This document shows positions 51,493 to 61,734 of a stretch of 64,000 nucleotides of DNA, piece by piece. Numbering within the stretch: the first letter of the stretch is position 1; every line of letters begins with the position of its first letter. The DNA comes from Arenicola marina (taxonomy: Eukaryota; Annelida; Polychaeta; Arenicolidae). A program made the translations under genes and the position numbers. The stretch lies in NCBI GenBank assembly GCA_964019135.1, contig OZ025255.1, positions 6,324,001 through 6,388,000 of the forward strand, in the 5' to 3' direction. The notes below the pieces were generated by a model. That model was not told where the DNA came from and searched no databases. It saw nothing but the letters and a program-made list of their open reading frames with translations.

Positions 51493-51870
51493 CGAGTGCA
51501 TGAGGCGGGAGTGCAATAAATGGAACAGCCTGCAATGTAATTTGCATACAAGAAGGATGAAATCACATAAATGTATTTTTGTATCGGAAAAGATCGCTAG
51601 CAACATGTCTGAAATCACAATGTCATGGCTTGTGTGAGGGTATTTACTGCTTTATACCTTACTAAATAGACACGTTCACTACATGTCGGCCGATACGAGT
51701 GCATGAGGCGGGAGTGCAATAAATAGAACAGCCAGCACTGTAATTTGCATACACGAAGTAAGACGTCACATAAATGCGTTTTTGTGTCGGGAATGATCGC
51801 GAGCAACATGTCTGAAATCACAGTGTCATGGCTTGTGTGAGGGTATTTACTGCTTTATATCTTACTAAAT
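51493..51870. repeat. ~203-bp direct tandem duplication
   Basis: CGAGTGCATGAGGCGGGAGT begins at 51493 and again at 51696. The following ~170 bp match through ATGTCTGAAATCACA and GGCTTGTGTGAGGGTATTTA, with scattered substitutions (for example ATGTATTTTTGTATCGG against ATGCGTTTTTGTGTCGG). Confidence 0.9.
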
Positions 51871-52067
51871 AAATGTAAATTTACGTTGGGGCAATCCTTA
51901 TTTTACAAGTTCACTCACTCTTCCTTCACATTGACATAGGGCCGTTGTAACGACCGAGTGGGCTGCGACCGCTTAAATTTGATGGGGCTGCATGATAAAA
52001 ATATCGCAGAACTTTACTGATGTCCAATTTCGCTTTCAATTTACGCTGAAACGAAAGCTAAGATACC

Positions 52068-52125
52068 ATTATTGCACTCCCGCCTCATGCACTGGTATCG
52101 GCCAACATGTAGTGAACGTGTTTGC
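52068..52125 (-). repeat. Inverted copy of the 51669-51724 segment
   Basis: On the minus strand this reads CACGTTCACTACATGTTGGC and then, two bases after CGATAC, AGTGCATGAGGCGGGAGTGC, matching 51669-51724 with a few changes. The pair encloses about 340 bp and may be the remains of terminal inverted repeats of a small DNA element. Confidence 0.75.
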
Positions 52126-52680
52126 AGGGAAAGATACGGCATCAGAATAAGTAGCGCTCATACAGCCGTAGTTCCTTCACCCTGGCTATCTTGTTTTTAT
52201 GTCACCTTAGTCGCCTCAGCCGTAAATAACGTTATCATAATATTTAGCATTGGGCCGGCTGTCCGTTTTGCTGTATGTACTGTTCTCGCTTGGTCGTCGT
52301 TTTCGTTTTGTCGTCATTTTCCGATCCCAGCCCCTCAAAAAAAAAACAGATTTGCGCATACACGGTGTGCGTATCGGGTGTCCAGCCAATTGGCCTGAAA
52401 CAACACAATAACCGTTTGATTAATTCATACATCGGTTCGCCCTTCAGCCTCCGCTCAATTCCTAGGCCTAATCCCCTCCTCCTAATCCCCCCCATTCCCC
52501 CGGGGGGGCCCGCTCTCACGCTCTCCTTACCTTCTCTACCCCGACCGCGGTCAAAATGTCCCGCAGCCGAAACATCCCGCGGTCAACTTGGGCATACACC
52601 CATTTGTTTCCCCTTATCCCCGTTGCCCCTGTTGATTGACCCGATTTAGATTAATTCCTAACGTAGGAATAACACAACAG
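52126..52680. other. Intergenic, C-rich in part
   Basis: No gene. 52440-52620 is C-rich low-complexity sequence, giving a proline-rich frame on plus that lacks any family motif. Confidence 0.5.
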
Positions 52681-52689
52681 ACTCTTCAA

Positions 52690-52990
52690 GCGTTTTATAT
52701 ATATAAATATATATATATGAATGATTCGATTCCTCGTGTACCAGCAACACGGCAAACCATTCATACGACGCTCAGCTCTATATAGATAAGAGATGAATAA
52801 TTATTCACGTGGACCAATCAGTAGGCAAGCTATTCATGCGGCACTCGGCTCCAATTCCTCACTACGCAAGGCAGACGTACTATTCTTACGGCACTCAGCT
52901 CCGCAATAATCTGTACGGCATGTGACCATACCCCGTACGAATAGTCACATGGTTTATTCATACGGACCCGTACAAATAGCCACTATGTAT
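52690..52990. repeat. AT microsatellite and degenerate ~50-60 bp repeat
   Basis: A TATATA run (52697-52718) is followed by four or five diverged copies containing ATTCATACGGCACTCAGCTC-like sequence (about 52758, 52822, 52872, then weaker at 52958), with variable spacing. Confidence 0.6.
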
Positions 52991-54090
52991 AATATTAGCC
53001 AGATTAGGACACTTCATATGGAAGAGTATAGCTTCCTTACGAACTCTGACATTAACATTAAAGCCTTATTGTAGATTGACTTTACCATAGACATCATATA
53101 AAACATATATCTTTTATTGACAGCCGCAAATTTCATTTAAAATAATTGGATTTATTTATAGACTTGATTTGAAATGTATTTTATCAACCTATTTAGTTAA
53201 GGTCATATATAATTTATCTATGTACCTATCAATTTATATTTACCTGGAGTGGTTTGATTTTTCGGTCACCGCTGACACATTTACTCCTTTGCTCTGAATT
53301 ACTAGACATAAGCTGTACAGACACCGGACACATCTAAGACAGTTGTCATTAAAGCTAAGTCTATTGTTTTTGTCTGACCGCTTCTTTTATAATATCTCTA
53401 CCAACCCCCTCAATCAGCCATACCACGTCTTAGGAGGCTGCCGTAAGCTCACAATCCACTCCCCCCCCCCCCCCCACCCCGCCCTTTTCCCCCCTTGACC
53501 CCCGCCTCCTTTCCCATTGGCTGGTTTGGAAGCCACGGCCACACCAGGCTGCCGCCACATCAGGTGCATGGCATCTATCCATCTGGCCTGATGCCCCCTT
53601 CCCTCCTTGGTCGCCCTCCAGAAAGACTAGATCTCGCTTCGGTTGATGGGGCGCCATAGCAAAGGAACATCCGTGTTGGTCCAATCCTCGCCGCATAGAA
53701 GCAGTCACAAACGTCGTCACAACAGCCATATAGTTTATGATAGTTTTGTAATGCGTTAAATATTTAGAAATTGATTAGTGTTATAACAATAGCGCGAGCT
53801 GGCGGGGCGTTAAGCAATTGTATCGGACCAGTGGATAAGGTTGGAATTAGAGTTGGAATGCATCTGGGGATGCGGTTTAGCATCGACAGGCGTCGTGAGC
53901 GCCCATTTGTTGACTTTGTTTTAAAGCACTGTCCAATGCCTATTAGAAATCAATCCTGACTCCATTCCACTTTCAGGGCTTTTGGCATCGAAAACATTGA
54001 TATGGCCGCGTTTTTCTTAAAGAAGAAGACCCGAATCGAATATATGTTCTCTAAATGTATTGTCTTCTGGTTCGTATCTTTCTCAAAAGC
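52991..54090. other. Upstream region of the zinc-finger gene, no other gene seen
   Basis: Mostly AT-rich to 53400, then a C16 run at 53461-53476 and C-rich sequence to 53620. No TATA box or other promoter element could be assigned with confidence. The 5' UTR of the downstream gene probably lies in the last 200-300 bp. Confidence 0.4.
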
Positions 54091-55060
54091 ATGGCCTCAG
54101 ACACGAACCCCAGTAGCGGGTTCCACAAGCCGCTGACACTGGCGTCTCTCCTCGGTCTGGGTGAGGGTGATGAGGACGAGGCCGCGGACAGCACGGACAC
54201 GGACCAAGTGTTGATGCCCGCCGTCAAGAAACCCAGAACAAGGTTGCTTTAATTCCGTAGCGCAGAAAGAAATTTAATTTTTGTCATCTTATAAAAGTAC
54301 GTACAGTCATCCACTGCCATCTGTTACAAGTTAAACGAACATAAGCGACTACTTACTGTTACCAGTATACCCTTCAAATTATATTATTGTGGCGTTTGCC
54401 TAATCGATTAAGAGAATCTACTAGAAAGGCGTTGTTTTATAACTTACGTTCCGTGTGAAATCCCTTTATTCAATATGTGTCTTCTGTAATGTTCGTTATT
54501 CGGCTCACAGGTTGAAAAAGATGGATGCGGATAGATACCCAAAGACGGGAATTAAGATAAAGAATTATGCCGAACTGGATGTACCGACCGAAGACATGTT
54601 CTACCATTGCAAGGACTGTGACGCCCAATACGTACGGGAGTGTCCCGAACATACCAAGACTCACATGGAGGGGAAGGTCTACAGACGTACCGTTGGGGGT
54701 AAGGTGTTCAGTGATTCAGGATACCTGACCTCACACACCAGGACTCACACGGGGGAGAAGCCCTACAAATGTACCGTGTGTGGTAAGGCGTTCAGTCAGT
54801 CAAGTCACCTGACCAGACACACCAGGATTCACACCGGGGAAAAACCCTACACTTGTACCGTGTGTGGTAAGGCGTTTAGTGTTTTAGGTAACCTGACCAA
54901 ACACACCAGGACTCACAAGGAGCAGAAACCCTACAAATGTACCGCGTGTGGTAAGGAGTTCAGTGTTTCAAGTAACCTCACCAGACATACCAGGGCTCGT
55001 AAGTTCGAAGCCGCGGGGGGCAAATATTTCGCCCCGCTCTATACTAATGTCCTATTCTAG
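54091..55060 (+). CDS. C2H2 zinc-finger protein, two exons, partly degenerate fingers
   Basis: Exon 1 is 54091-54242 and exon 2 is 54511-55060, joined in phase 2 (AG|GTTGCT ... CACAG|GTTG) to give about 233 residues. ATG 54091 has A at -3 and G at +4. Residues 1-50 are acidic (GEGDEDEAADSTDTD), ending in a basic KKPR, a possible nuclear signal. Finger 1 (HCKDCDAQYVRECPEHTKTH) has short spacing. Finger 2 (YRRTVGGKVF...HTRTH) has lost both cysteines. Fingers 3 and 4 (KPYKCTVCGKAFSQSSHLTRH; CTVCGKAFSVLGNLTKH) are canonical with TGEKPY linkers. Finger 5 lacks the last His (HTRAR). The stop at 55058 lies in a small foldback insertion. Family role: nuclear sequence-specific DNA binding, target unknown. 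It may be a decaying paralogue of a larger finger gene. Confidence 0.68.
54243..54510 (+). other. Intron of the zinc-finger gene (268 bp)
   Basis: GT at 54243 and AG at 54510. Both sides share AG|GTTG, and the joined codon (AG+G, Arg) keeps frame with the basic KKPRT upstream and LKKMDAD downstream. The donor GTTGCT is weak at +3 to +6. Confidence 0.65.
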
Positions 55061-55084
55061 AGCGAAATATTTTGCCCCTGGCGT
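55015..55084. repeat. Small foldback insertion ending the zinc-finger frame
   Basis: GGGGCAAATATTTCG (55017-55031) and CGAAATATTTTGCCCC (55063-55078) are inverted repeats around a ~30-nt centre, with further GCTCT/AGAGC pairing inside. It sits just after finger 5, where a TGEKPY linker would be expected, and supplies the stop codon. Confidence 0.7.
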
Positions 55085-55276
55085 TTCAACCTTACGGACC
55101 CAGGACTCACACCGGGGAAAGCCCTACACATGTACCCTGTGTGGTAAGGCATTCGGCCAGTCAGGTGACCTGAAGACACACACCAGGACTCACACAGGGG
55201 GGGTGGGGGGGACCCGGGGTGGGGGGGGGACCCTACAGATGTATCGTGAGTGTTAGGCGTTCAGCCTGTCCCGAAT
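55085..55276 (+). pseudogene. Remnant fingers 6-7 of the zinc-finger gene
   Basis: After the foldback a further finger, CTLCGKAFGQSGDLKTHTRTH, is readable (about 55125-55190), but its linker has lost one base (GGGGAAAGCCC), so it is out of frame with the preceding fingers. The next finger is swamped by GGGGGTGGGG expansions (55195-55240), and only a PYRCIV-like scrap remains before a stop. Confidence 0.75.
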
Positions 55277-55390
55277 TTAGTACCAGTGTACGCCAGTAGA
55301 GATTTTATGTAATCCTAGTATAACTAACAATCTGTATAGATAGAACTTTGCATAATTTGTTTGTATCAGGGTCGTATTATTGTTTATAGC

Positions 55391-55396
55391 AATAAA
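55391..55396 (+). terminator. AATAAA polyadenylation signal
   Basis: AATAAA follows the zinc-finger remnant by about 115 bp in an AT-rich context, with no competing signal between. It is likely the gene's original 3' end signal. Confidence 0.5.
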
Positions 55397-55458
55397 AAGC
55401 CATTACTTTATTAAAGACTCGTGTTGTACGCTTTGATCGGGATATACGACAAACCAAA

Positions 55459-55990
55459 AGTGCCCGACCCCTCACACACCAATAGCCTGACAGCCCGCCC
55501 CGGCCAAAACACGCCAATAGCCTGACTGCCCGCCCCGGCCAAAACACGCCAATAGCCTGACAGCCCGCCCCGGCCAAAACACGCCAATAGCCTGACTGCC
55601 CGCCCCGGCCAAAACACGCCAATAGCCTGACAGCCCGCCCCGGCCAAAACACGCCAATAGCCTGACTGCCCGCCCCGGCCAAAACACGCCAATAGCCTGA
55701 CAGCCCGGCCCGGCCAAAACACGCCAATAGCCTGACTGCCCGCCCCGGCCAAAACACGCCAATAGCCTGACAGCCCGCCCCGGCCAAAACACGCCAATAG
55801 CCTGACAGCCCGCCCCGGCCAAAACACGCCAATAGCCTGACTGCCCGCCCCGGCCAAAACACGCCAATAGCCTGACAGCCCGCCCCGGCCAAAACACGCC
55901 AATAGCCTGACTGCCCGCCCCGGCCAAAACACGCCAATAGCCTGACAGCCCGCCCCGGCCAAAACACGCCAATAGCCTGACTGCCCGGCC
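55459..55990. repeat. 35-bp satellite, ~15 units, related to the 71-bp array
   Basis: Units contain CGCCCCGGCCAAAACACGCC then AATAGCCTGA. CTG and CAG at the unit start alternate almost perfectly, so the array is in fact a 70-bp dimer. The core ACACGCCAATAGCCTGA and the C-rich left half match the monomers of the 1-22257 array. Edge units are degenerate. Three minus-strand frames (GRAVRLLACFGRGG...) are repeat artefacts. Confidence 0.95.
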
Positions 55991-56057
55991 CAACATTCGG
56001 GATTAATATAATATATGAACCAGAATACGGTCGTCTCATGAAATACTGTCAGTGTTA

Positions 56058-57792
56058 GGCGATCGGTCGGTACGGCGGTCGGTACGGCGGTCGGTATGGC
56101 GGTCGGTATGGCGGTCGGTATGGCGGTCGGTATGTCGGTCGGTATGCCGGTCGGTGTGACGGTCGGTGTGACGGTCGGTATGGCGGTCGGTATGTCGGTC
56201 GGTATGGCGGTCGGTACGCCGGTCGGTATGGCGGTCGGTATGCCGGTCGGTATGCCGGTCGGTATGGCGGTCGGTATGGCGGTCGGTATGCCGGTCGGTA
56301 TGCCGGTCGGTACGGCGGTCGGTATGGCGGTCGGTATGGCGGTCGGTATGCCGGTCGGTATGCCGGTCGGTCGGTATGGCGGTCGGTATGGCGGTCGGTA
56401 TGCCGGTCGGTGTGACGGTCGGTGTGACGGTCGGTATGGCGGTCGGTATGTCGGTCGGTATGGCGGTCGGTATGTCGGTCGGTATGGCGGTCGGTACGCC
56501 GGTCGGTATGGCGGTCGGTATGGCGGTCGGTATGCCGGTCGGTATGCCGGTCGGTATGGCGGTCGGTATGCCGGTCGGTATGCCGGTCGGTATGGCGGTC
56601 GGTACGGCGGTCGGTATGCCGGTCGGTATGGCGGTCGGTACGGCGGTCGGTATGCCGGTCGGTATGGCGGTCGGTACGCCGGTCGGTATGGCGGTCGGTA
56701 TGGCGGTCGGTATGCCGGTCGGTATGCCGGTCGGTATGCCGGTCGGTATGCCGGTCGGTATGGCGGTCGGTCGGTATGCCGGTCGGTATGATGGTCGGTA
56801 TGCCGGTCGGTAAGTCGGTCGGTATGGCGGTCGGTACGCCGGTCGGTATGCCGGTCGGTGTGACGGTCGGTATGGCGGTCGGTATGTCGGTCGGTATGGC
56901 GGTCGGTACGCCGGTCGGTATGGCGGTCGGTATGGCGGTCGGTATGGCGGTCGGTATGCCGGTCGGTATGGCGGTCGGTACGGCGGTCGGTGTGCCGGTC
57001 GGTATGGCGGTCGGTCGGTATGCCGGTCGGTATGATGGTCGGTATGCCGGTCGGTATGCCGGTCAGTCAGTATGGCGGTCGGTCGGTATGGCGGTCGGTA
57101 TGGCGGTCGGTATGGCGGTCGGTTTGCCGGTCGGTCGGTATGGTGGTCGGTATGCCGGTCGGTATGCCGGTCGGTCGGTATGCCGGTCGGTCGGTATGCC
57201 GGTCGGTATGGCGGTCGGTATGGCGGTCGGTTTGCCGGTCGGTATGTCGGTCGGTATGCCGGTCGGTCGGTATGCCGGTCGGTATGATGGTCGGTATGCC
57301 GGTCGGTAAGTCGGTCGGTATGGCGGTCGGTACGCCGGTCGGTATGCCGGTCGGTGTGACGGTCGGTATGGCGGTCGGTACGCCGGTCGGTATGGCGGTC
57401 GGTATGGCGGTCGGTATGGCGGTCGGTATGCCGGTCGGTATGGCGGTCGGTACGGCGGTCGGTGTGCCGGTCGGTATGGCGGTCGGTCGGTATGCCGGTC
57501 GGTATGATGGTCGGTATGCCGGTCGGTATGCCGGTCAGTCAGTATGGCGGTCGGTCGGTATGGCGGTCGGTATGGCGGTCGGTATGGCGGTCGGTTTGCC
57601 GGTCGGTCGGTATGGTGGTCGGTATGCCGGTCGGTATGCCGGTCGGTCGGTATGCCGGTCGGTCGGTATGCCGGTCGGTATGGCGGTCGGTATGGCGGTC
57701 GGTTTGCCGGTCGGTATGTCGGTCGGTATGCCGGTCGGTCGGTATGCCGGTCGGTATGCCGGTCGGTCGGTATGCCGGTCGGTATGCCGGAA
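56058..57792. repeat. 12-bp CGGT-based minisatellite (1.7 kb)
   Basis: Units are CGGTCGGTATGG or CGGTCGGTATGC, with substitutions (TACGCC, TGTGAC, TTTGCC) and occasional extra CGGT tetramers. A block of 472 bp is duplicated (matching points at 56990 and 57462). Open frames on both strands (MAVGMPVG..., GRYAGRYGG...) follow from the 12-bp period. It ends abruptly at ATGCCGGAACATAAG. Confidence 0.97.
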
Positions 57793-59100
57793 CATAAGTT
57801 CCGATAACATTATCAGTCAATCAAAAGTTGACTTAATCGAGACTTGAACCAAATCAACGAGGCGTTCGACGAGAACCCGTCCAATGTTTACTTTTGTTGA
57901 AATAATAACAATGAAACGTGAGACGTGGGACAAAATTAGTCGGATGGATTGGGACTCGGAAATGAAACAGAGAGCAAAACACGACCACAGCGCTAAACTG
58001 GGAGCCGCGTGGACACATGTTAAGGTAGATTCTTACTTGCGCGTTCCTGATTGAAACATGGTCTTTTCCCTCAGATTCCCGATCAGAAGAAGCCGTCGTG
58101 CACACGCTTGGCTTGTGTCCAATCACTGCTTCACCACGAGCCACTGCAGGCGCACGTGGCGTCCACACGCCTGAAAGTGTTCTGAACATTGGCTATACGC
58201 AAAGCCTACAGCATACAAGCCAACCATGGGGCAATAGGTGAAGTGAAGCTAGAGACTCACTCCTGGTGTCAAAATATGTCAATCCATGGTTTCGCTGATC
58301 ATAACATTGTTTCATACAGGGTATCGGCCAAAACGTCCTCTTACTTACTTACCTCTTACTTACTCCTTTACTTATATTGTGGCAATGTTTTGGTTTTTGA
58401 TCATTAATATCTTTCTTTTCTCGGACGACACAATGTTCTACTCACAATGTTCTACTTTGCGTTAAGGAGATTTGAGCAGCGCTAAGTGTGGTTTATGGAT
58501 CCCATCTGAGGTCTGAGAGCTGACACCCTCTCCCTGGGGATGTCTGTTGTCCGGCCGCCCCTTGCGGCGGTCTGTACCAGGGAGGCCCCAACTCCCCACC
58601 CCCCCCCCCCACCCTTACCCACGCGCCCTCATCCCCCTCTATCCCCAGGGACCCACCCTCCCATTACCCCCAACCAACCCTACCCCCTCGCTAGACTGGA
58701 ATATTACGACGGAAGAGGAGAATAAAGCCGTCATTATTTCTGGCAATTAGCGCTAATTTTACTGTCTTGTTAAAAGTGGCGATGCTTACATCAAAGGATG
58801 ACCTGATGCCAAACGACACATAGTAACCGATTCATGCATCAAGGAAAACAAAGGGCTTCCTAGATGAAGAAGGAACAATGGACGCCACGTGTGTCGACGC
58901 TAAGTGCTTCCCCTGAACAGGCTACTCTGTGGGGTCGGCCACCCTGGCAATTTGTCATGACAGAGGCAGCGAGTCAAAGGCTGGTCGTAAGTCATATTGT
59001 CCGGGTTGTGGTTACTGAGTTGCACAAAGACTTGATGTGTTTTACGGCGGCAAGGACACAACCAGTCGGTACATTACGCAATGCAAAAATTTAAAAAGTT
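57793..59100. other. Intergenic, no gene seen
   Basis: Unique sequence without recognisable coding features. 58590-58690 is C-rich low-complexity DNA. No RNA gene identified. Confidence 0.5.
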
Positions 59101-59125
59101 ATAATGAAAAAAGACCCTTCCTCCC

Positions 59126-59169
59126 CATATATATTATATTATATATATGATATATACATATATTATATT
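59126..59169. repeat. AT microsatellite
   Basis: TATATA/TATTATA-type simple sequence, imperfect. Confidence 0.8.
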
Positions 59170-59190
59170 GGGTTCAGCACATCGATCAAC

Positions 59191-59319
59191 GTGGCGGATC
59201 GACGGATTTGTGAAAGGATTTTTCCTACAAAATGCGACTTTGACAGTGCTTGCCGTGTTCCTGAAGGGGGTGGGGAGGTGCCCGCCCCCGGCGCTCACTC
59301 CTGGATCCGCCACTGGACC
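59191..59319. mobile_element. Possible ~130-bp MITE with GTGGCGGATC termini
   Basis: The left end reads GTGGCGGATCGACGG and the right end, on the minus strand, CAGTGGCGGATCCAGGAG: inverted ~10-bp termini of a type common in hAT-like elements. No 8-bp target duplication could be seen, so this is tentative. Confidence 0.35.
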
Positions 59320-59340
59320 ATACACACCGCTGGCTGAGCC

Positions 59341-59578
59341 AAGGTTGGTTGGTTATTCAGGACGCTTTAACCATTTTTGGTCATATCGCGTCGATGGGAG
59401 AAGGAAGGAAGAGTGGAGCCATGTCCCCGGGGGTAACCCCCTACTCTTTACGTAGAAAGACGTGGGATCTTTATCCTGCGAAGACACAGACATGGCCACA
59501 GCAGGGCTCGAACCACCGACCCACGTGCCGTTAGGCTCTCAGGTGACCATAACACTCAGTGCGAGCGGCTGAGCCAAA
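59341..59578 (-). mobile_element. tRNA-derived SINE
   Basis: On the minus strand: pol III A box TGGCTCAGCCGC (59576-59565), B box GGTTCGAGCCC (59514-59504), a ~150-bp body, then a tail region CGATATGACC...GTTAAAGCGT and a short AACC tandem tail (GGTTGGTTGGTT on plus at 59344-59353). The box spacing (~62 nt) and AT-rich tail fit a tRNA-derived SINE of the kind common in marine invertebrates, not a functional tRNA. It is non-coding. Confidence 0.65.
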
Positions 59579-61254
59579 AGTGACAAGACTGGCCGGCGAC
59601 ACAGTCGGCCTCAATGCCGGTGGCGACATCTGGCGATTGACGAGTTACTGAGGAGTAAGTGCTGAACCCTTCACGTGTGCTGTATGACGACTGGACGACT
59701 TCACTTCAGCTCGTGGTTTCGGTAATATTCGCACCTGTTGACCTGTGACGAAGTGAGTCGGTGTAAAAGCAAATCGCGCAAGCATGGAAATTAACACCCC
59801 CCCCCCCCCCCCTCCGACGGGTGACTGATCTCCTAGGAAATAAGGGATGCAGCCTGGAGATCATATTGGAAGAAGGTGATGTTGCCAGTGAGCCAGGCAA
59901 CCAAAGTTGAGTAGATCGACACGAAGCGATCAGGCAATATCTACAGTCAAACCGACACTGTTCTGGCTTTTCAAAACTACAACCGTATGCATGAAGCTGG
60001 GATAGGCTGGGGATAGCTAACACCGGGGTAACGATCGCACTTTTGATACGAGGGTGTCCCTGCGCATGCCTGTTGCGATTTCTCTCTGGAATTCAATCCC
60101 TTGTTTACCCCTAGATCATTACCACGGGGGCTACGTCCCGTAGTGTTCGAACGGCTGATCCAGAGGCATTTATCTTCCCAGCAAAACCACGTTTAATAAA
60201 TTTATGTGTCACAGCGAGAAAGTTCCTAGCGACCAGCAGGCGGCACATTTGATGAGGGGGGGGGGGGGGGGATTCACGTTCCTCGTGATTTGGTGTTACG
60301 TGATTTTCAATCCGCAGTGGAATATTTTCCTCGTGATTCGGGAATAAGCATGTTCTCTGCCTTCGTAATTAACAAATGTATGTATTACTTTTTTTACTCG
60401 ATTTACTTCGAAGTTACTTAAACCAGCCAGTCATGCCAGTTGTAAAGTTGAGGTCGATATCACCCCCTCCCCCCCCCCGCATCAACCACCTTCCTGCCTG
60501 CCCCTCCCCCCCCCTCGATACGTTCCTCCCCCTCTTGCCCCCTATGAACACTGCATGTTTGCACTTATAACGGTCCAATCAAAAGTATCGGTAGCGGTGA
60601 TCCTGCTAGTACAGTCGATGCGCTCACCCGTCTTTGAAGTCTGATAATATGGAAATGAATTACGAATACATGACCGACGCCCGTCCAAGCCTGCAGCCCG
60701 GTGCTTGTCTTGGAGCTTCTATTGCGTCATAATCTGTTCATTAGTCCTTTACACGTTTGCACATCGTACACTCCTCAAAGAACCCCTCAGTGCAGCCCCT
60801 GCCCAATCGCCTTGCCACATACAATCTCTCACAACTATCACAAATATCCCCAACCCCATCAATGCCCACACCGCCTCCGCCATCCAAGCTGCCACTGGCG
60901 TGGAAGCGAAGTCAGTAGTGTGCGCTGTGCCTGGCGAAGCACGGCCAGCGTTCCCCGCGGTTGATCATTTCCATGTCGTTGGGGACCATTTTCGTGAGAG
61001 CAATGCTATCATCGCGTCGGAATCGAAACTAATCGAACATCTACGTACCGTCAGACATTTCAAATGAATAATTTCTGTATCTAAATATATGATATCGTCG
61101 TATTTTCGATAAAGCGTGAGGATGATGGCCGCCATGTTGTTTTGCTATACCTGAGTCAGATTGGGGATAACTTTAGCCCCGGATTGCGACCGGGGATAGC
61201 AAAAACACTCCTCCATGCATGCCACTTTTGGCGCCCTATCCGCTCATGCATACG
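59579..61254. other. Intergenic, no convincing gene
   Basis: Contains a C run at 59800-59812, a G15 run near 60257-60271, and C-rich tracts at 60461-60515. A 120-residue frame at 60705-61067 opens at TTG with a hydrophobic start and no family match; I do not call it a gene. Confidence 0.5.
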
Positions 61255-61557
61255 GCCCCCGAAGAAGACCATTCGCAAACACAGCAAAATTTGTTTGTTA
61301 AAAATGAAGTTCCAACTGTACTCCTCGTTGCCGCCCCCGCCTCCCACCCCCGTGCCCCACCCGCCTCCTCCCACCCTCTGTCCAGCCCGCCTCCTCCCCG
61401 CCTCCTCCCACCCCTGTCCCACCGCCTCTTCCGTCCCCCTACCCCGCCTGCCTCTTCTTACCCCCCTGCCCGCCTCCTCCCATCCCATGTCCCGCCCGCC
61501 CGCCTTCTCCCACCTCCTGCACTGAACGCTGTCCTCTCACGCCCATGCGACAACTAG

Positions 61558-61677
61558 CCAATCAGGACAAAGCGCAGGAACCCGACGCCCAGTCATTGGC
61601 TCCTCCCGGCCCCCGTGTGTGACGTCACCTTACCGTCTTAGCCAATGGGATATTGCGCGCTCAGCTGTGGTATATAG
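61558..61677. promoter_or_regulatory. CCAAT/CRE/TATA-like cluster in the left arm
   Basis: CCAAT at 61558, ATTGG at 61595, TGACGTCA at 61620-61627, GCCAATGG at 61641-61648 and TATATAG at 61671-61677, all within 120 bp. This is the composition of a pol II promoter of the CCAAT/CRE class. Confidence 0.4.
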
Positions 61678-61734
61678 CGGTATCAGCTGAAGTAATTGAT
61701 ATGCGTAATTAAAGCTGCTCATACACTGATAGCG

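Noticed and set aside
52275-52649. 124-residue proline-rich frame
   Set aside because: C-rich low-complexity DNA, no family motif, non-repeat stops close by.
55377-56039. 220-residue minus-strand frame over the 35-bp satellite
   Set aside because: Repeat translation (ACFGRGGLSGYWRVL...) only.
56096-57847. Long frames over the 12-bp minisatellite
   Set aside because: Simple-repeat translation on both strands, no start context or flanking exon.
59504-59576. Functional tRNA gene
   Set aside because: A and B boxes are present but spaced too far apart, no cloverleaf or acceptor stem can be drawn, and a SINE tail follows.
60705-61067. 120-residue frame with hydrophobic N-terminus
   Set aside because: Begins at TTG with no upstream ATG; the hydrophobic start could be chance, and no homology is recognised.
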